DNA from: Saccharopolyspora aridisoli
Lineage (GTDB): Bacteria; Actinomycetota; Actinomycetes; Mycobacteriales; Pseudonocardiaceae
NCBI RefSeq assembly: GCF_004348445.1
Contig: NZ_SMKV01000011.1
Location: forward strand, 62,001 to 126,000
DNA length: 64,000 bases
Reading direction: 5' to 3'
The position numbers and the translations under genes were made by a program. Within the stretch, counting starts at the first letter, position 1. Every line of letters starts with the position of its first letter. Shown piece after piece: positions 38,191-46,828 of this stretch. The notes beneath the pieces are model-generated. The model was not told the DNA's origin. It did no database searches and saw only the letters and a list, made by a program, of their open reading frames with translations.

Positions 38191-39086
38191 AGTCGCCTCC
38201 GCAGCCTCGGGTTGAACACCGCTTCCAGCGCCCGGCCGCACAGCGTGAAGCAGAGCACGACCAGCACGATCCCCAGACCGGGCGGCAGCAGGTACCACCA
38301 GGCGCCGCCGGTGACCGCGCCGGTGTCCATCGCCGACTTCAGCATCGTGCCCCAGGAAACCCGGCTGGGATCGCCCAGCCCCAGGAAGGACAGCGTGGAT
38401 TCGGAGATGATCGAGCTGGCCACTGACAGCGTCGTGTTCGCGAACACCAGCGGCAGCACGGCTGGCAGCGCGTGCTTGAAGATCACGTGCCCGTGCCCGG
38501 CTCCGAGCGCGCGGGAGCGTTCGACGTAGGGACGGGCCTCGATGGTCAGGGTCTGGGCGCGCACCACCCGGGCCGTGTGCGGCCAGGAGGTGACGCCGAT
38601 GGCGAGCACGATCGTCCACAGCCCGCGTTCGAGCACCGTGGACAGCGCGATGGCAAGCACCAGGGAGGGCAGCACCAGGAAGAAGTCGGTGAACCGCAGC
38701 AGGATTCGCGAGGTCCAGCCGCCGAAGTGCGCTGCGGCCACCCCGACCAGCGCACCGATCAGCACCGACAGGATCGCAGCCGAGAAGCCCACGACCAGCG
38801 AGACACGAGCGCCCCACCAGGTCAGCAGCAGCACGGATCGGCCGGATTCGTCGGTGCCCAAGGGATATTCGGCGCTGGGTGCCTGCAGCGCGGCGCCGGT
38901 CGCCCGGGTGACGTCCAGTCCGGTGGAGTCGGTGAGCAGCGGCGCCAGCAGTGCCAGCAGCACGATCGCCGCCAGCAGCACCAGGCCCACCAGCCCGGCG
39001 CGGTCGGCCCGGAAGACCCGCCAGCCCTCGACGAGGCCCGCTTTCCGCCGGGCGCGCACGACCTGGGACGCGGTGGGGGCGGTCAT
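38187..39086 (-). CDS. Peptide ABC transporter permease (DppC type)
   Basis: 299 residues, about six membrane helices. The EAA loop is ERSRALGAGHGHVIFKHALPAVLPLVFANTTLS, which contacts the ATPase. The N-terminal domain has the OppC extension with FRADRAGLVGLVLLAAIVLLALLAPLL. Works with the DppB-type partner upstream, whose stop overlaps this ATG (ATGA). Closing segment ALEAVFNPRLRRRL is usual for the family. Imports oligopeptides or similar compounds such as nickel chelates; the substrate is not indicated. Confidence 0.93.
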
Positions 39087-40120
39087 GATTCACGCACCCG
39101 CGGATCGATGACCCGGTAGAGCAGGTCCGCCAGCACGTTCATGACCACCACGCTCCCCGCCAGCACGATGAAGATGCCCTGCAGCAGCGGCAGGTCGGGC
39201 ACCCGCAGAGCTTCGTAGGTCAGCAACCCCAGGCCGGGCCAGGAGAACACCGTCTCCACCGTGATGGCACCGGCGACCACCAGCCCCAGGCGCAGGAAGA
39301 TCAGCGTCACCGTGGGCAGCAGCGCGTTGGGCACGGCGTGCCTGGTGCGGACCAGGTCCTCGCGAAGGCCCTTGGCGCGGGCGGTGGTCAGGTAATCCTC
39401 GCCCATCTCCTCCAGCAGCGAGGAGCGCATCACCATCAGGTATTCGGCGTAGATGACCGCGAGCATCGTCAGCACCGGCAGCACCATGTGGTGCGCTACG
39501 TCGAGTACCTGCGGCAGGAGTTCCGGTGGTGTGTCGGGGTCGGAGATGCCGCCGACCGGGAACAAGCCCGGTATCGGGCCGATTCCGACGCCGAAGGCCA
39601 TCAGCACGATCAGGCCCAACCAGAACGTCGGTACCGACCACAGCGCCAGCGCCACCGAGCTGGTGGTCTTGTCGAACGCGCCGCCGTGCTTCCACGCCGC
39701 GCGCGACCCCATCCACAGGCCCAGCACGATGGCCAGCACCGTGGCCGTGCCGACCAGCAGCACCGTCGGGCCGATGCGCTGCAGGAGCAGCTCGCCCACC
39801 GGTCGGCTGTAGGTGTAGGAGGTGCCGAGGTCACCCCGCAGCAGGTTGCCGAGGAAGTCCAGGAACTGCTTCCACAGCGGCTGGTCGAGACCGAGCCGTT
39901 CGCGCAGGTCCGCGATCTGCTGCACCGTCATCGGAGCGCCGCGGGTCATGGTGCGCACCGGGTCTCCGGGCATCACGCGGAACAGGAAGAAGCCGAGCAC
40001 GGCGACCAGCAGCAGGCTCACCAGCCCGCCGCCGATCTTGCCGCCGACGTAGCGCAGGAGCCGGCCACCGTTGCCGGCAGCCGGTCCTCGGTCGTCCACA
40101 GTGGTCAGCAGATCCGACAC
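39083..40120 (-). CDS. Peptide ABC transporter permease (DppB type)
   Basis: 345 residues, six membrane helices. The family signature LLLVAVLGFFLFRVMPGDPVRTM follows a short cytoplasmic N-terminus, and the EAA loop is TTARAKGLREDLVRTRHAVPNALLPTVTLIFLRLG. GTG start at 40120, 4 nt before the binding-protein stop (40125). Overlaps the DppC-type gene by 4 nt. The four transporter genes lie head to tail on the minus strand, binding protein first. Confidence 0.93.
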   Translation of the reverse strand: MSDLLTTVDDRGPAAGNGGRLLRYVGGKIGGGLVSLLLVAVLGFFLFRVMPGDPVRTMTRGAPMTVQQIADLRERLGLDQPLWKQFLDFLGNLLRGDLGTSYTYSRPVGELLLQRIGPTVLLVGTATVLAIVLGLWMGSRAAWKHGGAFDKTTSSVALALWSVPTFWLGLIVLMAFGVGIGPIPGLFPVGGISDPDTPPELLPQVLDVAHHMVLPVLTMLAVIYAEYLMVMRSSLLEEMGEDYLTTARAKGLREDLVRTRHAVPNALLPTVTLIFLRLGLVVAGAITVETVFSWPGLGLLTYEALRVPDLPLLQGIFIVLAGSVVVMNVLADLLYRVIDPRVRES

Positions 40121-40124
40121 GTGG

Positions 40125-41918
40125 TCACTCCCGGTCGTCCGCGGTGGCGCGGCGCCGCACGACGACCACCACTCCCACCAGCACGATCACCACGACGAGC
40201 CCGCCGAGACCCCAGGCAACGGCGGTGTAGTCGGTGCCGCCGGAGCCGTTGACCGCCTCTTCGGTGGGCTCGGCGCCGTAGTAGCCCCAGTAGCCCTGTT
40301 GACCGGTGATCACGCCTTCTGCCGCCGGCTGCATCGTGAAGCCGTTGTACCGGTCGGTGCGGTAGGCCTCCAGCGAGTTGGCGTAGTACAGCACCAACCC
40401 TGTCGCCTGGTCGTAGAACCGGGACTGCAGCTGCTTGACCAGGTCGACCCGCTTGGCCGGGTCGAACTCGGCGAGCTGCTTGCCGTACAGGTCGTCGTAG
40501 GCCGGGTCGCACTGCAGCGTGTCCGGGGTGCCGTTGCCGTCGGGCGTCGGGCGGGCGCCGCAGGTCTGCAGGCGCAGCACGTAGTCCGGGTCGGGGTTGG
40601 CCGACCAGCCGCTGATGACCATGTCGAAGTCACCGGCGGTGGTGCGGTCGTTGAGCTGGTTGTCCGACACGGGCTGCAGCTCGACGTTGATGCCCAGGTC
40701 GGCGAGCCAGCGCTTGACGAACTCGCCGACCTGCGAGTCGGCTGCTTCGTCGCCGTGCAGCACGAAGTCGAAGTTCAGCGGTTCGCCCTGCGGTGTGCGG
40801 CGGATGCCGTCGGGTCCTCGGGTGTACCCGGCCTCGTCGAGCTTCCGGTTCGCGGCGGCCGGGTCGAAACCGCGTGGCTGCGGCGGTGTCCAGTGGTAGT
40901 CGCCGAAGATCGGCGGCAGGTATCCCCCGCCGACCTGCCCGTAGCCGCCGAGAACCCGGTCGACGAGGGCCTTCCGGTCGATCGCGAGGTCGATGGCCTG
41001 CCGGACCCGGAGGTCCTCGAGCGCGGGGTGCCCGCTGCCGATCGGCTGGTTCTCGCTGTTGGTGGCGCCGGAGTTGAGGATCATCTCGTAGAACCGGCGG
41101 CCCTGGCCCTTGACCTGCTTGATGTCGGCTTCGCCCGCCAGCGCGTCGAACTGCGCGGGGGTGAGCTTCTGGACCACGTCGAGGTCGCCCTTGCGCAGCG
41201 CCTGCACGGCGGCGTCGCTGTTCTTGAACTGGGTGAACTGCACCTCGGTGACCTTCGGAGCGCCCCGCCAGAAGTTCGGGTTGGCGGTGAGCGTGACGTC
41301 CTGCTCCGGCCGGTAACCGGTGAGCACGTAGGGACCGCTGCCGACGACCGGCATCTGGTCGTTGGCGAAGTTCTCCACATCGGCGACCTTGGACCACACG
41401 TGTTCGGGCACGATCGGTGCATCGATGGCCAGCATCGTGGCCTGCGGTGTCTTGGTGCGGATGACCAGCGTGGAGTCGTCCGGGGCGGAAACCTGGTCGA
41501 AGTTCTCCACGAAGTTGCCGTTGGCGGTGGCCGCGGCCGGATCGGTCATCATCCGGTTGTAGGTGTAGGCGGCGTCCCGCGCGGTCACCGGCTGACCGTC
41601 GGACCACGTGACCCCGGGCCGGATGTGGAAGGTCCAGGTGAGCTTGTCCGGTGTGGACTCCCACCGCTCCGCCAGCTCCGGTTCCACACCGAAGTCGTTG
41701 GTGCTGTAGGTGGTCAGCGTCGGGTAGATCGCCCGGAAGATGTCCGTGGCGGCCAACGTGTAACCCAGGAACGGGTTGAGCGAGTCGATCTGCTGCTGCA
41801 GTCCGACGCGCAGCGTGGCGCCCTGCGGGCGGTCCCCGTTCTCCTGTGCTGACGCCGGTGCGGGCAGCAACGAGCCGACCAGCAACGCGGCCCCCAGCGC
41901 GACGAGTCGTCTACGCAC
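40125..41918 (-). CDS. Extracellular peptide-binding protein with C-terminal membrane anchor
   Basis: 597-residue substrate-binding protein, family 5 (DppA/OppA). Signal peptide MRRRLVALGAALLVGSLLPAPASA (1-24) with an AxA cleavage site but no lipobox Cys. The SBP_bac_5 body (about 35-540) has LNPFLGYTLAATDIFRAIYPTL and VTARDAAYTYNRMMTDPAA. The C-terminus carries a transmembrane helix (about 563-586, AVAWGLGGLVVVIVLVGVVVVV) and a basic tail RRRATADDRE. So the protein is tethered by a helix rather than by lipid. GTG with AGGGGG upstream. First gene of the transporter operon. Confidence 0.92.
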   Translation of the reverse strand: MRRRLVALGAALLVGSLLPAPASAQENGDRPQGATLRVGLQQQIDSLNPFLGYTLAATDIFRAIYPTLTTYSTNDFGVEPELAERWESTPDKLTWTFHIRPGVTWSDGQPVTARDAAYTYNRMMTDPAAATANGNFVENFDQVSAPDDSTLVIRTKTPQATMLAIDAPIVPEHVWSKVADVENFANDQMPVVGSGPYVLTGYRPEQDVTLTANPNFWRGAPKVTEVQFTQFKNSDAAVQALRKGDLDVVQKLTPAQFDALAGEADIKQVKGQGRRFYEMILNSGATNSENQPIGSGHPALEDLRVRQAIDLAIDRKALVDRVLGGYGQVGGGYLPPIFGDYHWTPPQPRGFDPAAANRKLDEAGYTRGPDGIRRTPQGEPLNFDFVLHGDEAADSQVGEFVKRWLADLGINVELQPVSDNQLNDRTTAGDFDMVISGWSANPDPDYVLRLQTCGARPTPDGNGTPDTLQCDPAYDDLYGKQLAEFDPAKRVDLVKQLQSRFYDQATGLVLYYANSLEAYRTDRYNGFTMQPAAEGVITGQQGYWGYYGAEPTEEAVNGSGGTDYTAVAWGLGGLVVVIVLVGVVVVVRRRATADDRE

Positions 41919-42100
41919 GTGTGGCCCCCTTCATCCTCGCGCGAATGGAAAGAAGGAACCACCTCTTCATGCTGTTAGTCAATGCTCAACCGCGGGCTGT
42001 CGCGAACCCGCGTCACGCTCGGGCCCGATGCCGTTACCCGGACGCCGCAGATCGGGCTCCCGGCCCCGTGAGCGGAACACCCGAGGGCTCGAACACGTCA

Positions 42101-42155
42101 TGCCGTGTCGATTCCGCTGCCGCACCGCCGAGCGAGACGACCGCGGACGATCGGT
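42101..42155 (-). repeat. Dispersed 3'-end element, short copy G
   Basis: Directly past the stop of the Imm1-like gene. Plus-strand TTCCGCTGCCGCACCGCCGA then GCGAGACGACCGCGG, a diverged copy of the core. Confidence 0.55.
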
Positions 42156-42878
42156 TCAGAGGTCACCCCAGCGGGCCGGTTGCCACTGCACGCATTCCGG
42201 CTTGGCTCCGGTTCGGGTGAATTCGTCCAGGGCGGCGCGAAGTTCGCGGAACGACAACACGGCGTTGCGCGGGAACTTCAACGTGCTGCCCGCGTCGAAG
42301 GGCAGCGCGGGCGCGTCCCCCGACGGCTGCGGGTTGCAGGTGTGCCAGGAGATCATGTCGCCCTCGACGTCCTCTTCGGTGAAGTTGAGGACCCCGAGCT
42401 CGTCCTCGGCATCGGTGACGATCCGGATCTGCTCGTACGGGCCGGGCGCTTCGGGATCGGCGTGCGGCCGGTCCCAGACGTAGATGTGGCTGGCGCCCTC
42501 ACCCGGCGAGCGCAGCAGCCTGTCGACGAGTTCGGCCTTGTCGTCCTCGTTCTGGGCGTAGTGCCGTTCGCCGCCTATGACGGCGGTGGTGACGGTGACG
42601 CCGAGTTCGGTGTTGCGGGCACCGACGGCCTCGGCCCGCAGACCTTCCAGGCAGGTTTTGGCCTCGGTCAACGCCTTCATCGCCGCACCCTGGTGGTACA
42701 CCAGGTCACCCCAGTACGGGTGGCCGAGGACCTTGTTGAGGTCGTCGTAGACGGCGCGGGTGTCTTCGATCAACTTGTCCAGGGCGTCGACCGGTACATC
42801 GGTCAGACGCGCGAAGACGACCGCGGGCGGTTCCAGCCGTGCGTGCGGGTCGGGCTCGTCCTGTGCTGAATTCGACAT
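42156..42878 (-). CDS. Imm1-family immunity-like protein
   Basis: 240 residues. The C-terminal two thirds fit the Imm1 family found with polymorphic toxins in Pseudonocardiales: ELGVTVTTAVIGGERHYAQNEDDKAELVDRLLRSPGEGASHIYVWDRP, GVLNFTEEDVEGDMISWHTCNP, and the closing VLSFRELRAALDEFTRTGAKPECVQW, which is the usual Imm1 ending. The N-terminal 70 residues form a helical extension. GGGAAGG ribosome-binding site. No toxin, WXG100 or T7SS gene is adjacent, so it is an orphan or serves another role. Confidence 0.75.
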   Translation of the reverse strand: MSNSAQDEPDPHARLEPPAVVFARLTDVPVDALDKLIEDTRAVYDDLNKVLGHPYWGDLVYHQGAAMKALTEAKTCLEGLRAEAVGARNTELGVTVTTAVIGGERHYAQNEDDKAELVDRLLRSPGEGASHIYVWDRPHADPEAPGPYEQIRIVTDAEDELGVLNFTEEDVEGDMISWHTCNPQPSGDAPALPFDAGSTLKFPRNAVLSFRELRAALDEFTRTGAKPECVQWQPARWGDL

Positions 42879-42985
42879 GCCTTCCCTGCATCCACTTCGA
42901 TCACGGGTCCCGGCGAGGGCACCCCAGGCGCAGCTCGTTCACAGTGAGGCTACCGCGAGTCATCCCTCGGTCCCGCAGCGCATCC

Positions 42986-43009
42986 GGTTGATCTCCGGAC
43001 GGATCAACC
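42986..43009 (-). terminator. Hairpin at the end of the TetR gene
   Basis: GGTTGATC (42986-42993) pairs with GATCAACC (43002-43009) around an 8-nt loop. The right arm overlaps the TetR stop codon. Confidence 0.6.
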
Positions 43010-43630
43010 CGCCCAGTCACGCAGCACTTCCAACGCCGGTTCGTCGCGGGTGCCGCCGAGGGTCAGCAACGCGCGGGTGAGCCCCTCGGTGTCATCGAGC
43101 CCGAGGTCGCCGACGAGTTCACCGGGCAGGCTGAGGGTCGACAACGCCACGCCGAGCATGCCCGCGTCGAGCAGACCCGCACCGCGCCGGCCGATCCGGC
43201 GCCCGACCGCGGCGTGCAGCTGGACGGCGGTGTCGACGCTCGCCCGGCTGAGCTCACCGAGGACCGCGCGCACCTCTGGGTTGCGGACGGCTTCCAGGTG
43301 CAGCTCGAACAGCGCGAGGAACTGGGAACGGGCGTTGCCCGACATCCGGCTCAACATCGCCGCGTACAGCGCGGTGATGTCGTCCGGGCAGACGTCCTCG
43401 GGAATGTGGGCGCAGAGCGCTTCGAGCGCGGCGACGTGCTGTTCGGCGAGGTAGTGCGCGATGGCTCCGAACAGGGCGTTGCGCGTCGGGTAGTAGTTCT
43501 TGGTCGTGCCCTCCGGGACCCGCGCCTCGCGGTCGATCGCGCGATGGGTCAGCCCGCGGCCCCCGTCACGCGCGAGCACCTCGATGGCGGCGTCGGCGAG
43601 CAGTTCTCGACGTTTTCCTCTCTGCGTCAT
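43004..43630 (-). CDS. TetR family transcriptional regulator
   Basis: 208 residues. N-terminal helix-turn-helix: KRRELLADAAIEVLARDGGRGLTHRAIDREARVPEGTTKNYYPTRNALFGAIAHYL (about 5-60). The C-terminal part is an all-helical ligand domain (TetR_C-like) with QFLALFELHLEAVRNPEVRAVLGEL. ATG 43630 has AGGGGAT upstream; the longer frame to 43681 is unlikely. Target unknown; nearest candidates are the Imm1-like gene or the enoyl-CoA hydratase. Confidence 0.9.
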   Translation of the reverse strand: MTQRGKRRELLADAAIEVLARDGGRGLTHRAIDREARVPEGTTKNYYPTRNALFGAIAHYLAEQHVAALEALCAHIPEDVCPDDITALYAAMLSRMSGNARSQFLALFELHLEAVRNPEVRAVLGELSRASVDTAVQLHAAVGRRIGRRGAGLLDAGMLGVALSTLSLPGELVGDLGLDDTEGLTRALLTLGGTRDEPALEVLRDWAG

Positions 43631-43754
43631 GCATCCCCTAGATCTCGCTCGAATTGGCCAAGATCGTATCCCCGACACCACAGGAGTGGTGCGAGGGCAC
43701 GCGGGGTGTTGAGCGCAGAGGCGCGATTACGAGCCGGGGATCAGCATCAGGTGA

Positions 43755-44552
43755 TCATCGAGCCACACCGAGCTGCTGGGCGAGCTCGGTGATGCGGCGC
43801 AGTTGCGCGGCGCGCTCGGCCGCGAGCTGCTGCTCGGGATCGACGGCCTCGTCGGCCAGGGCCAGCAGCGACAACGTCTCGCGGACCGCGCCCTCCGGCG
43901 GAGCCGACACCGACTCGACCAGGGCGTCGACCGCGGCGTCCAGCCCGTCAGGGTCGACGACCTGGTTGGCCAGGCCGATCCGCAGTGCCTCTTCCGCTGT
44001 GACCTCGCGTCCCGTCACGCAGATCTCCACCGCACGCGCGTAACCGACCGCGCGCACCAGCGGCAGCGTTCCGCCGAGGTCGGGCACGAGCCCGAGCCCG
44101 GTCTCGGCCATCCGCAGCCGCGCGTCGGTGGCCAGCACCCGCATGTCGCAGGCGAGCGCCAGCTGGAACCCGGCTCCGATCGCGTGACCCCGCACGGCAG
44201 CGATCGTGACCCGCTCCGGTTCCCGCAGCCAGCTGAACGCCTGCTGGTAGCCAGCGATCTCGGCGTCGGACTGCTCGGTGGGCCGCTCGGCCAGCGCGGC
44301 CAGGCCCGGAGCGTCGTCCACCCCTTCGGGGCTGAACATCCTCCGGTCCAGTCCGGCCGAGAAGGCACGGCCGGCTCCGCACAGCACGACGACCCGGACC
44401 TCCGCGCTCAACGACCGGCCGATCTCCCGCAGCGCCTGCCAGGTGTGCGGGGTTTGCGCGTTGAGCTTGTCCGGGCGGTCCAGCGTGATGGTGGCACGCC
44501 GCCCGTGGATCGTGAGCCCCACACCGCCACGATCCAACAGGTCGGCGTCCAC
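43755..44552 (-). CDS. Enoyl-CoA hydratase/isomerase family protein
   Basis: 265 residues, crotonase fold. ATITLDRPDKLNAQT, oxyanion-hole regions VVLCGAGRAFSAGLDRRMF and AAVRGHAIGAGFQLALACDMRVLATDARLRMAETGLGLVPDLGGTLPLVRAVG. The second catalytic Glu position falls in AETGLGLVP, the first at AIGAGFQLA (Gly/Ala in place of Glu is seen in isomerase-like members). GTG 44552 has GGAG 6 nt upstream; GTG 44591 is the alternative. In M. tuberculosis the same trio (echA12, small HTH, ABC-F) is conserved. Confidence 0.88.
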   Translation of the reverse strand: MDADLLDRGGVGLTIHGRRATITLDRPDKLNAQTPHTWQALREIGRSLSAEVRVVVLCGAGRAFSAGLDRRMFSPEGVDDAPGLAALAERPTEQSDAEIAGYQQAFSWLREPERVTIAAVRGHAIGAGFQLALACDMRVLATDARLRMAETGLGLVPDLGGTLPLVRAVGYARAVEICVTGREVTAEEALRIGLANQVVDPDGLDAAVDALVESVSAPPEGAVRETLSLLALADEAVDPEQQLAAERAAQLRRITELAQQLGVAR

Positions 44553-44616
44553 TACCGACTCCGCCAAGCGGACCTCCAGGCTTGACGGCACGACCGGGAA
44601 CGGCCGGCCGTCGAGT

Positions 44617-44826
44617 TCACTTCTTCTTGGACCGCGTCGCGCCCCCACGACCACGCAATTGCACGCCTGATTCGCTCAGAACCCGGTGCACGAAGCCGTA
44701 GGACCGACCGGTCGACTCCGCCAGTGCGCGGATGCTCGCCCCCTTCTCGTACTTCTTTCTCAGATCACTGGCCAGCTTGTCGCGCGCGCTTCCCGTAATG
44801 CGCGCGCCCTTCTTCAGCTCAGCCAC
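44617..44826 (-). CDS. Small helix-turn-helix protein (Rv1473A-like)
   Basis: 69-residue protein: AELKKGARITGSARDKLASDLRKKYEKGASIRALAESTGRSYGFVHRVLSESGVQLRGRGGATRSKKK. A helix-turn-helix (about 28-52) is flanked by basic tails, suggesting DNA or RNA binding. GTG 44826; the frame upstream to 44973 is a false extension. It lies between the ABC-F ATPase and the enoyl-CoA hydratase; the same neighbourhood occurs in M. tuberculosis (Rv1472-Rv1473A), as I recall it. Likely a DNA-binding regulator, target unknown. Confidence 0.83.
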   Translation of the reverse strand: MAELKKGARITGSARDKLASDLRKKYEKGASIRALAESTGRSYGFVHRVLSESGVQLRGRGGATRSKKK

Positions 44827-45014
44827 GGTGTCCCCGCCTTCCCTCTGAGCAGGTCGGGCCTCGCGACCCCTGTCAGCGCAATGATCGAACAGGAAAGGCC
44901 CGAACGCCAGGCGATCATGGAAAAAAGATCGGCCATCGGTCGAGATGGGCACGCGGCGATCACCGGAATGCACTAATCCATCCGTAGTAGCCCGCCGTCG
45001 TGGTATACGGAGCG

Positions 45015-46643
45015 CTACGCCAACTGGACCAGATCCAGGTATTCGGCTGACCAGTGGTCCTCGGTGCCGTCCGGCAGCAGGATGACCCGTTCGGGCTCCA
45101 GCGCTTCCACCGCGCCGGGATCGTGCGTGACCAGCACGACCGCGCCGCTGAAGCTGCGCAGCGCGTCGAGCACCTGCTCACGGCTGGCGGGGTCGAGGTT
45201 GTTCGTCGGCTCGTCCAGGAGCAGCACGTTGGCCTGGCTGGAGACAAGCCCCGCCAGCGCGAGCCGGGTCTTCTCGCCGCCGGAGAGGGTGCCCGCCGGC
45301 TGCTTCAACTGCTCGCCCTGGAACAGGAACGTTCCCAGCAGGTTGCGCAGCTGCTGCTCGGGGGCGTCGGGCGCGGCCGACCGCACGTTCTCCCAGACCG
45401 TGGCGTCGTGGTCGAGGGTTTCGTGCTCCTGCGCGAAGTACCCGATTCGCAAGCCGTGACCTGGGACGACGGCGCCGGAGTCGGCTTCTTCCTGGCCGCC
45501 GAGCAGCCGCAGCAGCGTGGTCTTGCCCGCACCGTTGAGGCCGAGCACGACGACCTTCGATCCGCGGTCCACGGCCAGGTCCACCCCGCTGAAGATCTCC
45601 AGCGAACCGTAGGACTTGGACAGGCCGTCAGCGGTCAGCGGCGTCTTGCCGCACGAGGCCGGATCCGGGAAGCGGATCTTGGCGACCTTCTCCTGGGCCT
45701 GCTCGGCATCGGCGGAGGCCAGCAGCTTCTCGGCGCGCTTGGCCATGTTCTGAGCGGCGACGGCCTTGGTGGCCTTGGCCCGCATCTTGTCGGCCTGGGT
45801 CATCAGCGCGGACGCCTTCTTCTCGGCGTTGGCGCGCTCCCTGCGGCGCCGCTTCTCGTCGGCGGCGCGGGCGTCCTGGTAGCGGGTCCAATCCATGTTG
45901 TAGACGTCGGCCTCGCCTCGGATGGCGTCGAGGAACCAGACCTTGTTGACCACGGCCGACAGCAGATCGATGTCGTGGCTGATGACGACCAGTCCGCCGT
46001 CGTGGTTCTTCAGGAAGTCGCGCAGCCAGTTGATCGAGTCGGCGTCGAGGTGGTTCGTGGGCTCGTCGAGCAGCAGCGTCGTCGCCGAACGGCCACCGGG
46101 TCCGGCTTCGGACGCGGCGAACAGGATGCGCGCGAGCTCGACGCGGCGGCGCTGACCACCGGAGAGCGTGCTCAGCGGCTGGTTGAGGACCCTGCCGGGA
46201 AGCCCCAGGTTGCTGCAGATGCGCCCGGCTTCGCTCTCTGCCGCGTAGCCACCGCGGGCGCCGAAGCGCTCCTCCAGACGGCCGTACCGGTTGATGGCCT
46301 TGTCGCGCTCCTTCTCGTCGACGAGCTCCGCCATCGCGGTCTGCGCCTTCTCCATGTCGCGCAGCAGCTTGTCGAGGCCGCGCGCCGAGAGCACCCGGTC
46401 CTGGGCGGTCACTGTCAGATCGCCTTCGCGCGGGTCCTGTGGCAGGTAACCGATCTCACCCCGTCGGATGAGGTCACCGGCGTGCGGCTGGCCCTCACCG
46501 GCGAGGACCTTCAACGTCGTGGTCTTACCCGCTCCGTTGCGGCCGACCAGGCCGACCCGGTCGCCGGGCTGGACGCGCAGGGTCGCGTCGGAGAGCAGGA
46601 TGCGGGAACCGGCGCGCAGTTCCAGGCCAGTGGCTGAGATCAA
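45015..46643 (-). CDS. ABC-F family ATP-binding protein
   Basis: 542 residues with two ABC domains and no membrane part, acting on the ribosome. Domain 1: Walker A GRNGAGKT, signature LSGGQRRR, Walker B LLLDEPTNHLD. Linker (about 245-310) is a charged coiled coil (QDARAADEKRRRRERANAEKKASAL). Domain 2: Walker A GLNGAGKT, signature LSGGEKTR, Walker B LLLDEPTNNLD. Such proteins rescue ribosomes stalled by antibiotics or other causes; the short linker makes a strong antibiotic-resistance role uncertain. TTG start at 46643 with GGAG upstream. Followed by the HTH gene. Confidence 0.93.
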   Translation of the reverse strand: MISATGLELRAGSRILLSDATLRVQPGDRVGLVGRNGAGKTTTLKVLAGEGQPHAGDLIRRGEIGYLPQDPREGDLTVTAQDRVLSARGLDKLLRDMEKAQTAMAELVDEKERDKAINRYGRLEERFGARGGYAAESEAGRICSNLGLPGRVLNQPLSTLSGGQRRRVELARILFAASEAGPGGRSATTLLLDEPTNHLDADSINWLRDFLKNHDGGLVVISHDIDLLSAVVNKVWFLDAIRGEADVYNMDWTRYQDARAADEKRRRRERANAEKKASALMTQADKMRAKATKAVAAQNMAKRAEKLLASADAEQAQEKVAKIRFPDPASCGKTPLTADGLSKSYGSLEIFSGVDLAVDRGSKVVVLGLNGAGKTTLLRLLGGQEEADSGAVVPGHGLRIGYFAQEHETLDHDATVWENVRSAAPDAPEQQLRNLLGTFLFQGEQLKQPAGTLSGGEKTRLALAGLVSSQANVLLLDEPTNNLDPASREQVLDALRSFSGAVVLVTHDPGAVEALEPERVILLPDGTEDHWSAEYLDLVQLA

Positions 46644-46683
46644 GGAGAACTCCGGGTAATAGGTGGTCTGCGTGGCATGAGTG

Positions 46684-46759
46684 CGCCCACCAGCGACGAA
46701 CGGGTGGGCGTGCGAGGCGCGGAGCTAATCGACGCGCGGAGTGGCGCGGGAACGCGCCA
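46684..46759 (-). promoter_or_regulatory. Two hairpins upstream of the ABC-F gene
   Basis: CGCCCACC (46684-46691) pairs with GGTGGGCG (46703-46710), and TGGCGCG (46742-46748) pairs with CGCGCCA (46753-46759). They lie between the VLRF1 stop and the ABC-F start and may end the VLRF1 transcript or attenuate ABC-F, as known for other ARE ABC-F genes. Confidence 0.5.
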
Positions 46760-46828
46760 GGATTCGCTTGCTGACCACGGAGTCGAGTCTACCGGTCGGG
46801 ATCCAGCGGATTCCGCCTGCGTTCAACC

